Assembly: GCA_013399875.1 (NCBI GenBank)
Contig: VXAZ01018985.1
Location: 1,848,693-1,912,692 of the forward strand
Length of the DNA: 64,000 nucleotides
Reading direction: 5' to 3'
Source of the DNA: Gymnorhina tibicen
Lineage: Eukaryota; Chordata; Aves; Passeriformes; Artamidae
The first letter of the stretch is position 1. Each line of letters starts with the position of its first letter. Both the position numbers and the translations under genes were made by a program. The notes beneath the pieces were generated by a model. The model was not told where the DNA came from. It saw only the letters and a program-made list of their open reading frames with translations, and did not search any database. Shown here piece by piece: positions 12,662 to 24,118 of this stretch.

Positions 12662-15600
12662 GCAGAAAAGTTTATGAGATCTGAATCTGTAGATCATAAC
12701 ACACAGTCCTGTTTACTGTGACCAGAGAAGTCAGTGCCCCGTTGCTTAGTGATAGATTTGCCTCTTCTGAACCATCAAAATGTCTGATCTGTTTTCCATC
12801 TCTAATCTAGAAAAACTATCCTAGGAAACTATTACACAGTCTGCAGATGTTCTAGGCTTGGTTTGTTCAGAAAAGTTTTTACCCTGATACCCTTCAACAG
12901 ATTGGGCTACATGTTCACCAAACTTCCTTTCCACTTGATCTCGTAGAATGAATGATGAAAATTTGTCCCATTAACGTGACAATTGTGAGTCTTCCTTGTC
13001 AATAAGTGAGAGCAGGATGTGGGATAGTGTTCCATAATGCAAAGCATATATGTAGGAATGATTCATATTCAGCACTTCAGAGCAGTAATTAATTAAAATA
13101 TGTTTGTGTCTTCATGCATGTTGACACTAAGAATTATTATAAGAAGCCATATGAGGTATTACATGAAGTTTCTAATTTGTAGCAACAACTAAGGTAATTG
13201 CAGTTGTGGGGAAATGGATTTCCTGTTTTTGCAGAATCACTTGCAAGAATGTTTTGGGTAAGACTTAAGAGTTCATCCAGTGTAACTTTCTGCCTAACAG
13301 CAGAAAGAAGCCTCTGAGGAAAGTGAAAGGAACTTTTCTTAGGTACAGTGTCTAAAATACAGAGCTTTTTTCAAACCATTATGATCAAATTTTTTAATGA
13401 AAAAACATATTCACTGTTTTAACTATGGATAGTTTTATCACCTGTATAAAATCAAGTCTCACTTTAAATTTGGGCTTAAAATTGTCTTGTATGTATAATT
13501 TAGGAAAATATTTCCCTGTGTCAATTTTGAATTTGCTGCCTTTCAGTATCCCTGAATATTCCCTTTTTCCTGTTCAATGCAACAGAGACATTAAAAATAT
13601 TCAGTATATCTTCAGTATCATTCTTTAGATACAGATCTTCAGAGAATTTTGTTTTGTTCATTTCCATTTTTTCCTAGCTGGAATTCCAGTCTTTTAAATC
13701 TTTTCTTCAGATTAGAGTTTTCAAGAAGCACCAACATTTGAAAACCAAAATGTAAAGAGGAAACTAGTGGAGAAAATAAAAATATAACATACCTCCTTTT
13801 TGTAAGATACCTATTAGATTATGAAAGAGGTGAATCAAAAGAAATGCCTTACAAAATATTTGTAATTCAGTGATTGAAAACGTGCTCATTTTTAAATTAA
13901 AAAATTCTTTCAAATGGTTTGATGATTAGTAAATACAAAGTACAGAGCTGTATTTTAAAAAGCTCTATAATTGATTTTGTTTCTTCCTAATTGCTTCATA
14001 TTTGTATGGCTATAAACAGTAGATGGTTCTGCAGTGAGTAGAAAGCTTTAACAGCTGATGAGTTTTACAGACGTCATAAGAAAGTAGAACAATTCTTTCC
14101 TTCATCGAATTACTCTTATCCACATCATTTTAGTTGCTGTTCATAAAGAGCATAAATAACTTGAAAAGGAAAGTATTTATGATTTCATAATTTAACTCCG
14201 ATTTAGCTGTTCTTGGAAAACAGGATTTTATGTTCATTCTTGTCACTATAATTTTATGACAAGGACATTTCATATCTTAGCCAGCCCTGATGTGAACTGC
14301 TTTCACTGACGTCAATAAAAGGGGAATTCTGTTTTTTTCTCTATGGCCCTCTACAAAGAAATAAACCACCATTTGTGTGATATAAACAGCCTAACAGCAT
14401 CTTTCATTTAATCTAAAACTTTTAGTCACAATGCCAGCTTTTAGCTTTGATTTTAATTTTCTGCAGTACCCAATGGTACAATGGGCAAAATTCCAGGAAA
14501 CCAAAGACTAGGATGAAATTCCTTCGAGAAAATTTCCAAAGCATTTCAATCAGAACACTATGGGCAAGTCATCGAGATACAGCTACTCTGTTTCACTTGG
14601 TTCACGTTGCTGATGGATGTTGATGCTCTGTGAAAGAACAGGAAATATGAAGGAACCCTTCACTATATCATTTGCCACTGGTTAACAGAGATGCTAGACA
14701 CTGGGGAGTCCCAGAGAAAAAGACGTTTTAAAACACTGATCACATTTCTTTAGCAGGTGATTTCAGTAGGTCTTCATTAAAAGACAGACAAAACTTACCA
14801 AAATAATTCCCATGCATAAATACTGCCTTTCATTTACAGCTGTGCAGCTGCGAATGCTTGAGATGTTCTCCAGCTGTTTAACTCCATATAAGTGCCAAAC
14901 AGAGGACAGAGTACTTCTGGGCATCATATCAGCTTTATGCTCTTTTCTAGCAAATGCCCTTGCTTGGAAGTAAATATGGACAACTTGGGAGATACAGTAG
15001 CTTGCTAATTTATGCGAGAGTTTTGTTTAAATTTCTGACTTATGAAAGAGGTGGGCAATGTACTACCAAAATGGAAATCACTTGCCAGGAGGTTAGACGT
15101 ACTGGGGATGTGGGCATGCGGATGAGGGGTGTCCAAACCCAAAGTCATTACAACTGTGTACATAGTATCATTACCAGCTGAACTCTGTGCAGTAACCATA
15201 CACTCCATACAAATCAAGAGTTGACCTATGCTTCTTTTACAGATCTGTCTTGCAATGATTAGGGCTCTAAAATGAGATGCACTCATTTAAGAACAAATTC
15301 TATAAACTGGGTGACCAGAAACCACTGTACCACTGGCCACCTTGACCTATTTGATATTGTCAGAACTCGAAGATGCACCATAAGGCAAGAGGGAAAAAGC
15401 CAACCAAAGATGTGTGCAGCTACTACCAGCAGTGTTATTCCTCTGCCAGATTCAGCTACAACATAATTTGGGAAAAAGGAGGAAGAAAAATATGCAATAG
15501 GCTGTACTGGACAAAGGGGTAGAAAGCATACTCAATACTGGCATTTATTTATTCATTATGTATGCTACATAATTTCTTGATTATTACAGTAACTGCCTAT

Positions 15601-16904
15601 AAGCAATTAATGTGTAAGTGCATCTGTTTTGATTTTTAGAAGTTCACTTTTGTCAACGTAACAATGTTTTATTCTTCATAAAAGGAACATAAGGCAAATT
15701 TTTTAAAGAAAAAGCATAGATCTTTGTATTTAACTAAAAATAAAGCTCCACCAAATTCTTAGTTTTATTCGCCTTCAAGAAAATCTCATATAAGAGGAGG
15801 GCTTTTAACTGCAGTAACCATAGCATAAGTATTCACACAGATATCTGGAAAAAACATGCAGCTACAAGACACCTTTGCTCCAGATTTATTTCTCACATTT
15901 CATCAATGCAGGGCAGAAGAAATCTTTTTTGGCCTGCAGAAAAAGTGTCTAATAGACATTAAATACATGTATATACAGTTACATTAAGTTAAATATTTTT
16001 TGCATAATATTCCTTCCATCCCCAAGAATTCTCCTTTACACTGAATATGCTTTTCAATTTAGTGGACACTTAGCAGAAGCCTTTATTAACAATCCATTTT
16101 CTTGTTTGTGGATTTGTTTTTCTGTTGACTGAAAGATACAATAGCTTAACCATAATATATATTATTAATACTATGAATACTATTTATTCATATTCGTATT
16201 TAGTGTTCTCTTTGTCCACTATGTAACCTAGGGTGGGTCCAGTTACATGCGCTTGTCTGGAAATCATCTGCACAAGACCTATAGCTGAGGAGGGATTTAG
16301 GGAAATTATGTTAGGTGTTGTTCTTGCTGTCTTGCCGACATTTGATTATTCCAAGATGATCTTTAGGAATGTTGCCAATATAACTACCAAAATCATGTAA
16401 GGTTGTCTAGGAAACCTTTTCTGTCTGGATATCTGTTGATTAAAAGATTTCTGTGTTATTTTTGCTGTTGATTCATGGAATGGATAATTGGGTTTTGGTT
16501 TCTTTAGTGGAAGCTTTTTACAATTGTTATTGGACAGTACAATGTTAAGGGCCTTGCATTACAGGCAGTCAGAATCCACCTCTCCAAATGAGAAACACGT
16601 AGCAAGGAAAAAGTGTGCTTGCAAATCTGAAGCTATTCTCTTGTAATCACTGGCTTTAAATTTAAAAAAGCCTGATTCTCTTAGCATTTTATTAGAGAAT
16701 TAGGAAGTCAAAAATGACTGGCAAAAAGCCTATTCTAGGTTATGTTTGAACTGTCATGGAAGGTAGCGGTGGTTGTTACCCGAGGTTTTTGTGCATGTTG
16801 GTACAAAGGATTACTTTAGAGTGATTAGCTAAAGTATAATTGATTCGGATTTATCAACAGCAAGTAATCCAAAGTAACCCAAACACTTTCTACAACAAAA
16901 GTAG

Positions 16905-17973
16905 CATCTTCTGTAGACATGGAGAGAGCAGTAGATGTTTTTTACCTAGACTTCAGCAAAGTCTTCAACACTCTTTCCCACAGCTTTCTCCTGGACAAAC
17001 TGGCAAGGTACAGGTTGAATGAGTGGTCTAAAGGATGGGAAGAAAATTATCAAACAGGTTGCACTCAGAGAGTAGTATTCTATGGTTTTCACTCAGGTTG
17101 ACAGACTGTCACAAGTGGAGTGCTCCAGGGATTGATACTGGGCCCCAAGGAGTTCAGCATCTTCATAGACGAACTGGATGATGGCATCTAAATCTCATCA
17201 GGTTTGCTGATGGCACCAAACTAGCTGATAAGGTGAACACATCACAAGGGAGAACCCTCTTAAAGATAGATCTGGACAGGCTAGAAGAAAGGGCAAGCAA
17301 AACCAGCATGAAGTTTAACAAAGACAGGTGCCAGGTCCTGCACCTGGGATTGAATACCCAAAAAGCTCAGTACAGGTTGTATGGCTGGGGAACAACCCTG
17401 CTGAAAGCGACCTGGGGGTCCTGATGAACAACAACAAGCTGAACATAAGTCAGTGGTGCAACACTGCAGCGACAAAGGCGAATCAGACCCTAGGCTGCAT
17501 CTACAGGGGCATTACTGGGACAGATACAGACATGATCATTCCACTCTCCTCACCACGTATCAGGCTGGTACCCACAATGCCAGAAAGATGTAGACAAAGA
17601 AAGGGTCCAAAGGAGGGCCACAATGATGATCAAAGAGAAAAGACTGAAGGAGTAGGTCTTTGCACTCTGGAGAAGAGAAAGCTCAGGACACACCTCATCA
17701 CAATATTCTGATGGACTTTAAGGACAGAAAAAGAGGACAGAGTCTCTCTTTTCACAAGAAGTCACATGAAGACAAATTGCACAGGGAGATGTTTTATCTC
17801 AACATAAAAAAGATATATTTTACAGTGAGACAAATCATTCATTGGAATAACTTCCCCAGGGGCATGGAAGAGTCTCCATCACTGGAGGTTTTCAAGACAT
17901 GACTGTACAGGGACTAGATAATATCTCAAGGTCCCTTCCAACCCGGGCTGGTCTATGATTCAATGGTTCTATG
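16905..17973 (+). mobile_element. CR1 LINE, 5'-truncated, decayed
   Basis: A non-LTR retrotransposon copy on the plus strand. The 5' part encodes the reverse-transcriptase fingers and palm of CR1 ORF2. The 3' end reads CAAGGTCCCTTCCAACCCGG followed by CTATGATTCAATGGTTCTATG, the diagnostic CR1 tail of repeated ATTCTATG-like units. The left edge is set where reverse-transcriptase similarity starts and is uncertain by some tens of bases. There is no poly(A) tail and no obvious target duplication, as usual for CR1. The copy has lost the first part of ORF2 and all of ORF1, and contains several frame breaks, so it is not mobile by itself. Confidence 0.9.
16919..17520 (+). pseudogene. CR1 ORF2 reverse-transcriptase remnant
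   Basis: In life this polyprotein nicks DNA with an endonuclease and copies CR1 RNA at the nick. Only part of the reverse transcriptase and the C-terminal region remain. Frame 1 of the remnant gives VDVFYLDFSKVFNTLSHS, the conserved 'DFSKAFDTV' block, from 16925. An in-frame TGA at 17099-17101 stands where the family has a tryptophan before 'TVTSGV'. The reading resumes to about 17190 (ILGP, FIDELDDGI), then shifts frame. The catalytic box at 17203-17223 reads FADGTKL where the family has FADDTKL, so one catalytic aspartate is lost. A second shift near 17370 precedes the ESDLGVLMNN and TLGCIYRGI blocks. At least one nonsense codon and two frameshifts make it a dead copy. Confidence 0.85.
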
Positions 17974-18699
17974 CATCACATCTCCCGCTCAAGTGGAATC
18001 TCACTGCTGTGAGGCAGAAACTGTCCACTTATCCGTGACTGAAACTCTGAACAGCACTGATCTGAAGTCATAAAAGAGGAGTTTTCTGGACAGCTTGTTT
18101 GTTTGCAGGATGTGGCTCTGGCTGCTATTGTTTCAGTATGCAGATTGCAGAGGTAGGTACATGGTACTCACCAGCAGATTTTCAGGAAGCAGAAAGTTTA
18201 TTCAACCAGTTGTGCTGTCTGTGTAGTGAGGGAAAAAGTGGTAACAGAAGAAGAAGGCTGTTTTCACTTAGAATGAATGCCATGATAATGGATTTATGTC
18301 TTCTCTTCTGAACAACTGCACCTCCCTATGTCTGATAACACTCATTGTTGAAGAAAATGGCACCATTGGGGAATGCATGCCTTTTACACTCCATCTTCCC
18401 ATGTCACTAGCCTGGCATTAGCTTGATAAAGGCATGCAATGACACATCTTTATGTAATCAGATTTCACTGATGTTTAGGCGAGAAAAATTAACCAAGCTG
18501 ACCAAATAATTTTGTGCCTCAATAGTATGAAAACTGACACAAACCACATGGAAAGAAAGCACAACTGCCTCTCTTGTCTTGAATTACAGGATTCCAGTGT
18601 TGTAAGACTCATCAGTTAAAGAGTATTCAGCCTCCAGGAGTTTTATATTTTTCCAGAATGAGTAAATTTTCCAGCTGGTGTCTTGTGTCTTTGTTAATT
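17974..18699. other. Non-coding DNA, no gene seen
   Basis: Flank between the CR1 copy and the AAACC simple repeat. Nothing recognisable as an exon, RNA gene or transposon was found. Confidence 0.5.
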
Positions 18700-18775
18700 A
18701 AAAAAAAACCCAAAAAACAAACCAAAACCAAATCAAACCAAACCAAACCAAACCAAAACAACAGGAAAAAAAAAA
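18700..18775. repeat. A-rich (AAACC)n simple repeat
   Basis: A run of A with CC interruptions, including four consecutive AAACC-type units around 18735-18756, and ending in a nine-base or longer A run. Similar A/C patches occur at 45905-45930 and 63920-63952, and the complementary G/T type at 33014-33052. Confidence 0.8.
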
Positions 18776-18812
18776 TCCATAAATTTCTTGTCCTGTAGCC
18801 CAGTAAAAGCTA

Positions 18813-19588
18813 TGTTGTCTTTGCCAGTAGCAGACTACAGGCCTTGTGCTGAATCTACCTTGTGCTAGCTATGGAACACCCTACTCCTGGCCTATTAGGC
18901 TTGTTATCAGCTGTTTATGAGAACATGCTATGTAAACCAGAGCTTGGTACCAGCTGCCTGCTGCTGTTATATAGGACAACAGCAAAGGCCTTGGAAATAT
19001 GGGGGCAGGCTGAATGCCGAGACCAAGATCTATAAGGACCACTGGCCACTGGAGAAACACATCCTTGAGAGCTGGGAAAAGACTTCTTTGAGCATGACAA
19101 AGAAAAAGTCACCTTCCATCATGATGCGGTACCTGGTTCAGGGCTCGTGGCCAAGGGTTACGGACAGTGTGCAAATTCTAATGTCAAAGACCAGGATCTC
19201 ACATCTGGGAGGGATCACCATGATGGGGATTGATGTCATAGAATGCTTGTATGGTGGTGGACCTGCAAGCTCAGCCTGCTCCCCCTGTCTACCTTAGGGT
19301 TTCCAGGCCCTGCTCCCTGCCTCAGAGAGCTCTTCCCTGAGCTTCTGAGAGTCTGCTGCTTTGCAGTCCATTGCCTTTCTCCATGACTGCCTCTTCCTCA
19401 GCCCCATCTCTTCAGGGGCCTCTTCTGCTGATCACTCACCCATCTACAGGGGCACTATGACTAGGTAGCCGATGTGCACTTGTGTGCACGAGAATGTGCT
19501 TTTTCCCCTCCAGTTTATGTATTTTTCTCCTCTGCAATGCTGTAAGGACACTCCTCAGTGAAGACGTTCTGCACATAAACTCAATTCA
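18813..19588 (+). mobile_element. Possible unclassified solo LTR (ERV1-like)
   Basis: A GC-richer block of 776 bp that begins TGTTGTC and ends TCAATTCA. It is flanked on both sides by the 4-bp word GCTA (18809-18812 and 19589-19592), as expected for a gammaretrovirus-like integration. A TATA box, TATATAGG, lies at 18968-18975, about 155 bases in. ATAAAC near 19575 could be a degenerate poly(A) signal. A 126-codon frame (18917-19297) inside it has no domain that I recognise and is probably fortuitous. A 4-bp match with TG/CA ends can arise by chance when boundaries are chosen by eye, so this stays tentative. It could instead be unique DNA. Confidence 0.33.
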
Positions 19589-19592
19589 GCTA

Positions 19593-21689
19593 GTTATTAT
19601 TTTTGGCAAAAGAGCATATGAGAAGAAAATAAAAATGAGGTGGGTTATCTGAAATTCTTATAATAGGAAATTCTTTGCTGAAACTTTAGGAACTGATCTG
19701 GTCATGTATTCAAAGCTTTTTCTTATTTTCTGTGATTTCTCTCACTTGTATTATATTCACTGGATGTTGAATCAGGCTCTTTGTTATCAAGGAGTCATAT
19801 GGAATAGAAATAATCAGTTCTAAAACTGTGGAGATTCTTACTGTAATGGAGAAAAAAAAGAAGTCCTGGTCAGCTAAAAGCCAAATCCTTGCTTTCCATG
19901 CAGAGTGGATATGGTTTGGGACACACTTATTATCAAAGCACCACATCCAGTCTCAGACTTTCCTCTTTACAGCAGATAACTTTTGAAGCAATCAATGTAA
20001 TGATGGAGGTTCATTTGCTTATAATGCAAAGATCATTTGCAAAAGCCCCGTTGATGACTAGGCAGTGTAGAAAACACCTCAGTTTATGGAGAAATTTGGA
20101 GGAGACTTGATAAAAATTGCAGTCTTTTTATGTTCATCACCACAGACTAACTTAGAACAAAGAAATGCAGACCTCTAGTTTTACTCATAACTGTTCCACT
20201 TTAGTACATTAGCTTATAAAGATTTTATTTCTGCTGTGCTCTGAGTAGTATCATTGTCACTGGTATGATATAGTCTCTACTATAATTAATGTATACTCAC
20301 ATTATATAGATGTAGAATTGTCAATAAAATATGCTGTAATTGCTCAAATATCTGTCAGTGATTGTCCATCATGCCTGTATGATAATGTGCAGTGATAATA
20401 TCAAAACATTGGAATATATTGTCAGATCTAGAGTCAGTCTTATAAACAACCATTACAGTCATGTCAATTACATCAGATAAGATACAGATATTAGGGCACA
20501 TATTTGGGGGAGGGGGGCTGAAAATGAAATTATTCCACCTAATGTCATCTGTGAAAAGACAGCAATATCTCTCATAACAGCTGAAGAATCAGAAGTCCCT
20601 GATTGCTAGATGCTGAAATATTCCCTAGTGACAATTCTTTTTGGAATAATAAGAGACAGAAGTGCCACTTCCAATTCTGTGCTGTCAGCCTGTAAGGCCA
20701 AAAATCCTGGGGGTACCATAACACTTCCATTTTGCTGAGAATTTCCTTAACTTGAGAGTTAAGGCACCCTTCACAAGATGATGGAATTTTGTCTTTGGCT
20801 CCAGAGGGACCAGGATTTCCTCCTTGGTGCACTCCTTCTCAAATGTGCATTATAAAGAAAAATAAAACAAACAAGCAAATATTAAAACAAATTACAAAAT
20901 TTCTATCATGTCATATTTGGGATTTCAGCTGGTTTTGATTTCTGCAGTTTGGAAAGACAATGTGATAATCCCCGATGACACAATATAGTAATGACTTTTA
21001 AACTGTGATGTATTGCTGAAGATACTGTTATACAAATGTTTGACACACACGCACAAAACATTTGTATAACATTCTGCAACACATATGAATACACGTATAT
21101 ATGCATAAATAATATGCCGTGCTGCCTCTGTACTGCTAGAAATTAGAGAATTACTTTGATTCCAATTTCTTCCCTCCTGTCACTCACATGCCTCTAATTC
21201 CAGGGATCGTTTTCTCTCAGAGGGACTTTGTGGGAAGTTGCATTCCCAGGGATGCCAGCAAATAAGAACTACACTGTACAGAAAATACATCTCAGCGTTT
21301 TTGAGGAAGCTGCATAAGTGGAATTGATTTAGATAAAAATGTGCCTGTAAATTGATAAGGGAATCCAGGAAAGCAGAAAAACCCCAAAGCTTTCAAAAGC
21401 TTTTTTGACACTATGTTTCTACATGACCAAATACAAAGTGGCAAAATTTTTTGCTCTAATTTTTCCGAAGCCAAATGAAAAAAGGGGCTGTATTTATTAA
21501 AGGCCCCATAAAAATGATACTGAATTATAAAATGTATAATAATATAGAATTTGTAGTAATAGTGTGACTTACATTTGCAATAAAACATGGAATCCATCTT
21601 CAAAGAACAGAATGCTTGGTTTTACAATAAGAAATTATACAAGTAATAAAAAAATTCATTGTTGAGGGATTTGTTAAAACCAGATCATG
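19593..21689. other. Non-coding DNA, no gene seen
   Basis: AT-rich sequence. No repeat family, RNA gene or splice-flanked frame was recognised. The frames at 20.57-20.83 and 21.29-21.60 kb are short and have no family features. Confidence 0.5.
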
Positions 21690-22560
21690 GGTCTCAGCTC
21701 TAAGTGAATTTATTTTGAACCTTCTGAAGCAGACATTGCAAATTTTTACATTCTAATGAGTGAACTAAAAACACATATTTCAAAGAAAACAGCACTCATA
21801 AATTACATTTATGACACATGAGGTTGCTGACTGCTGTGCAGGGAGCACAGAGTAATGGTGCTAATATGCACTCTAGCTTGATTTTCTCAGTTCCCAACAT
21901 GCTCTAATTCTACACTACAAATCTTTAAATGGCAGTTATATTTTAATTAATATGATTATGTGCTGCCATTAGCAAACCCTCCCCCAGCACATTTCTCCTG
22001 CCAAACCCATGAATGCCAGTAAACCATTAACATAAAAGGGCTGTTTGCTTATTAAATTCATCTACACAAATAGGCAAGGGTTGCAATTGTTGATTTGCCA
22101 TTGAAAGAACAGAACATGAGTGAGTTGCACAGTAGCTGGCAGTTGCAATTATCTCGTGTAATTAAGTCTAATTTATAAGCCCCCCTCAAATGAGAAAGTA
22201 ACAATTTTTGTTAATTAACAAGAGCATTTGTAAAGCTCGTTAACTCCATCATTCACCATCTGCCTGGATAGATGGGAGCATGCAGTGATTATTGTGGGAC
22301 ATGTTGCATATGTGTATTTGTGTAGTAATCTGTTTGGAAAGTCTAATGATTGAGATGGGAGATAGAAATGGATGTTATATTACAATGAAAAGAAGATCTA
22401 CTGTTTTCATTTATCTTTACGGCAATGCAAGTGCTTTGTCATTATCTTGTGCATACGGTTTCATTATTCTGATACAGCACTCTGTTACATTGCCTCATAC
22501 CATCATCCCTACAAGCCTGCAGGGTACAAGAGCACTTATCTTTCCTGATGACTGTTGAAT
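21690..22560. promoter_or_regulatory. Candidate conserved enhancer-like block
   Basis: A complex stretch without simple repeats that is dense in homeodomain-type TAAT/ATTA cores. Examples are TTTTAATTAATATGATTA near 21943-21960 and GTTAATTAACAAG near 22210. It also holds TGTTTGC and TTTATAAGC words and CAATTGTTGATTTG near 22085. The mixture of these motifs in balanced, non-degenerate sequence resembles deeply conserved gene-desert enhancers. This rests on sequence style only. No alignment was possible, and the edges are approximate. Confidence 0.28.
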
Positions 22561-24047
22561 CATTTAAAACAAGTTATTAGTGAAACAATTAAAATGATAT
22601 TGGTTCACAATTGTATTGATAGCTGCCAGGCATAATGAAACATTCTGAATAGCAGTTGGGGGTTCTCAGAATGGATAGAAAATGCTGTTAATCAGAGGCA
22701 AGAGAAACCTCTAAAGAAAAACTAAATTGCAAGAACACATTAATTGTATTGGAACATTTCATTTAATTGAGAACAAAGGGAAGGTAAAAATCATATTATC
22801 AATGTTTTATGAACATGAAGGAATAAGAAAATTACTATGTCATTTGTCACATATCTTCTGTCGGAAGTGTAAATTGAAAAGGCTGTATTTAACTTTAACG
22901 GGAGCAGGCCAAATACATCACGTTGTTACACATTTAGTTTTTCACTGGGATTGCAAAAAAATGAAAGGAATAAGGATTTTTTCCCTGCTAAAAAGTGACT
23001 GTGAGTGAGTAAGCAATAAACCAGTTACAGTCTGCTAGTCAGCCATGTAAGGGAACAGGATATCTGTGCTGTCCTGCCCATTCATGGAAGTCTTGAGAAA
23101 TTGCCTCTATAAAATCAGATATGAACAATATGCAAATGGGACAGCACACACACTTCTTTTTCTTTTTCTTTCTTTCTTAGGAAGAAGATCATGATTCATG
23201 TCATAGAATTGCAATGCTCATAAGAGGAGGACCTTTAATACTTTTGGTTAATAATAGGCATATTTGCCTGATCCAATGTACCATTGTAGCTACTGGAGAG
23301 GCTCAGATCAGATGATTCTCATTTATACAAAAGATCTTAATGCGGTTGCAAACGTATGTAATTTAAAGCCTCTTACCCTATACAACATTATAAAGGGTCT
23401 TTAGGTAAATGGGAATTGGTCCCACTGAGTTGACTGAACACCGGATAAATTTACCTTAATCCCACCCTCCATCACTACTGACCTCTGAATACTAGGCAGC
23501 AGGGAGAAAGGTTTGCCATTTGTCCCAGGTTACTGGGTGGCTCTGTGATTTTTCCCTAGAGGGACAAGGGGGATGAACAAATGGTATAGAAGCTGGACAT
23601 AATCTTTTTTTTAAAAAAACAGTGATGCTATGAAATCATATGGAAACCATTGACAATAAAGGAAACTCTTCCAGCTTAAATATCTTTAAGTTAAAGTTTT
23701 ATACTTTCCTTTTATATTTCTTCCAAAGATTCCTGGTATGATGTGGAAAGAGGGAAGACTGCCTTTTCTCCACCTTCCAACCTGAATTCAGGAAGATAGC
23801 AAACAAATTCTGTGTATGACATTTTTATTACTTGGGCTTGAAATGTTTTAAATTAGGCATAGTTAAAACATGCACCAAACTATTTCAGAGAAATGCTAGT
23901 GTTTCCTTTTGTTCACAAATTAATGCATTACATACATATTTTTAGTACCTATTATTGTCGAATGGATAGTGTTTCCAAATGTATCTGAGCTGGGAGCATT
24001 TCTTGTGTCCAGAAAATATTTTAGAAATTTGTCACACAGAACAAACT
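22561..24047. other. Non-coding DNA, no gene seen
   Basis: Unique-looking sequence. A pyrimidine-rich patch (CTTTTTCTTTCTTTCTTAG) ends near 23180 after a short CA run. It resembles an acceptor tract, but no open frame with a donor follows it. Confidence 0.5.
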
Positions 24048-24118
24048 CTTCCTTCCTTCCTTCCTTGTTTCCTTCCTTCCTTCCTTGCTTGCTTGCTTCC
24101 TTCCTTCCTTCCTTCCTT
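24048..24118. repeat. (TTCC)n microsatellite with TTGC interruptions
   Basis: 71 bp of tetranucleotide repeat on the plus strand: TTCC units, a GTTT interruption near 24067, three TTGC units near 24085-24097, then TTCC again. The 123-codon frame across it (23979-24350) owes its leucine, proline and serine run to this repeat and is not a gene. Confidence 0.95.

Larger units (their letters stand above)
5527..16904. other. Long non-coding stretch, no gene seen
   Basis: About 11 kb of AT-rich DNA. It contains homopolymer runs, such as 12 T at 11975-11986 and an A run near 12583-12595, a short GT-rich patch near 8848-8860, and an ambiguous base at 12661. No CR1 tail, LTR, RNA gene or exon-like frame was recognised. 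The 7.9-8.4 kb frames overlap on both strands and have no domain character. Confidence 0.55.

Noticed and set aside
18917..19297. 126-codon plus-strand frame considered as an exon or retrocopy
   Set aside because: No protein family recognised, no splice-site pair at its ends, and it lies within a possible LTR.
23195..23290. Weak CR1-like tail (GTCATAGAATTGC with GAGGACCTTTAATA)
   Set aside because: Too few matching bases in order to separate it from chance.
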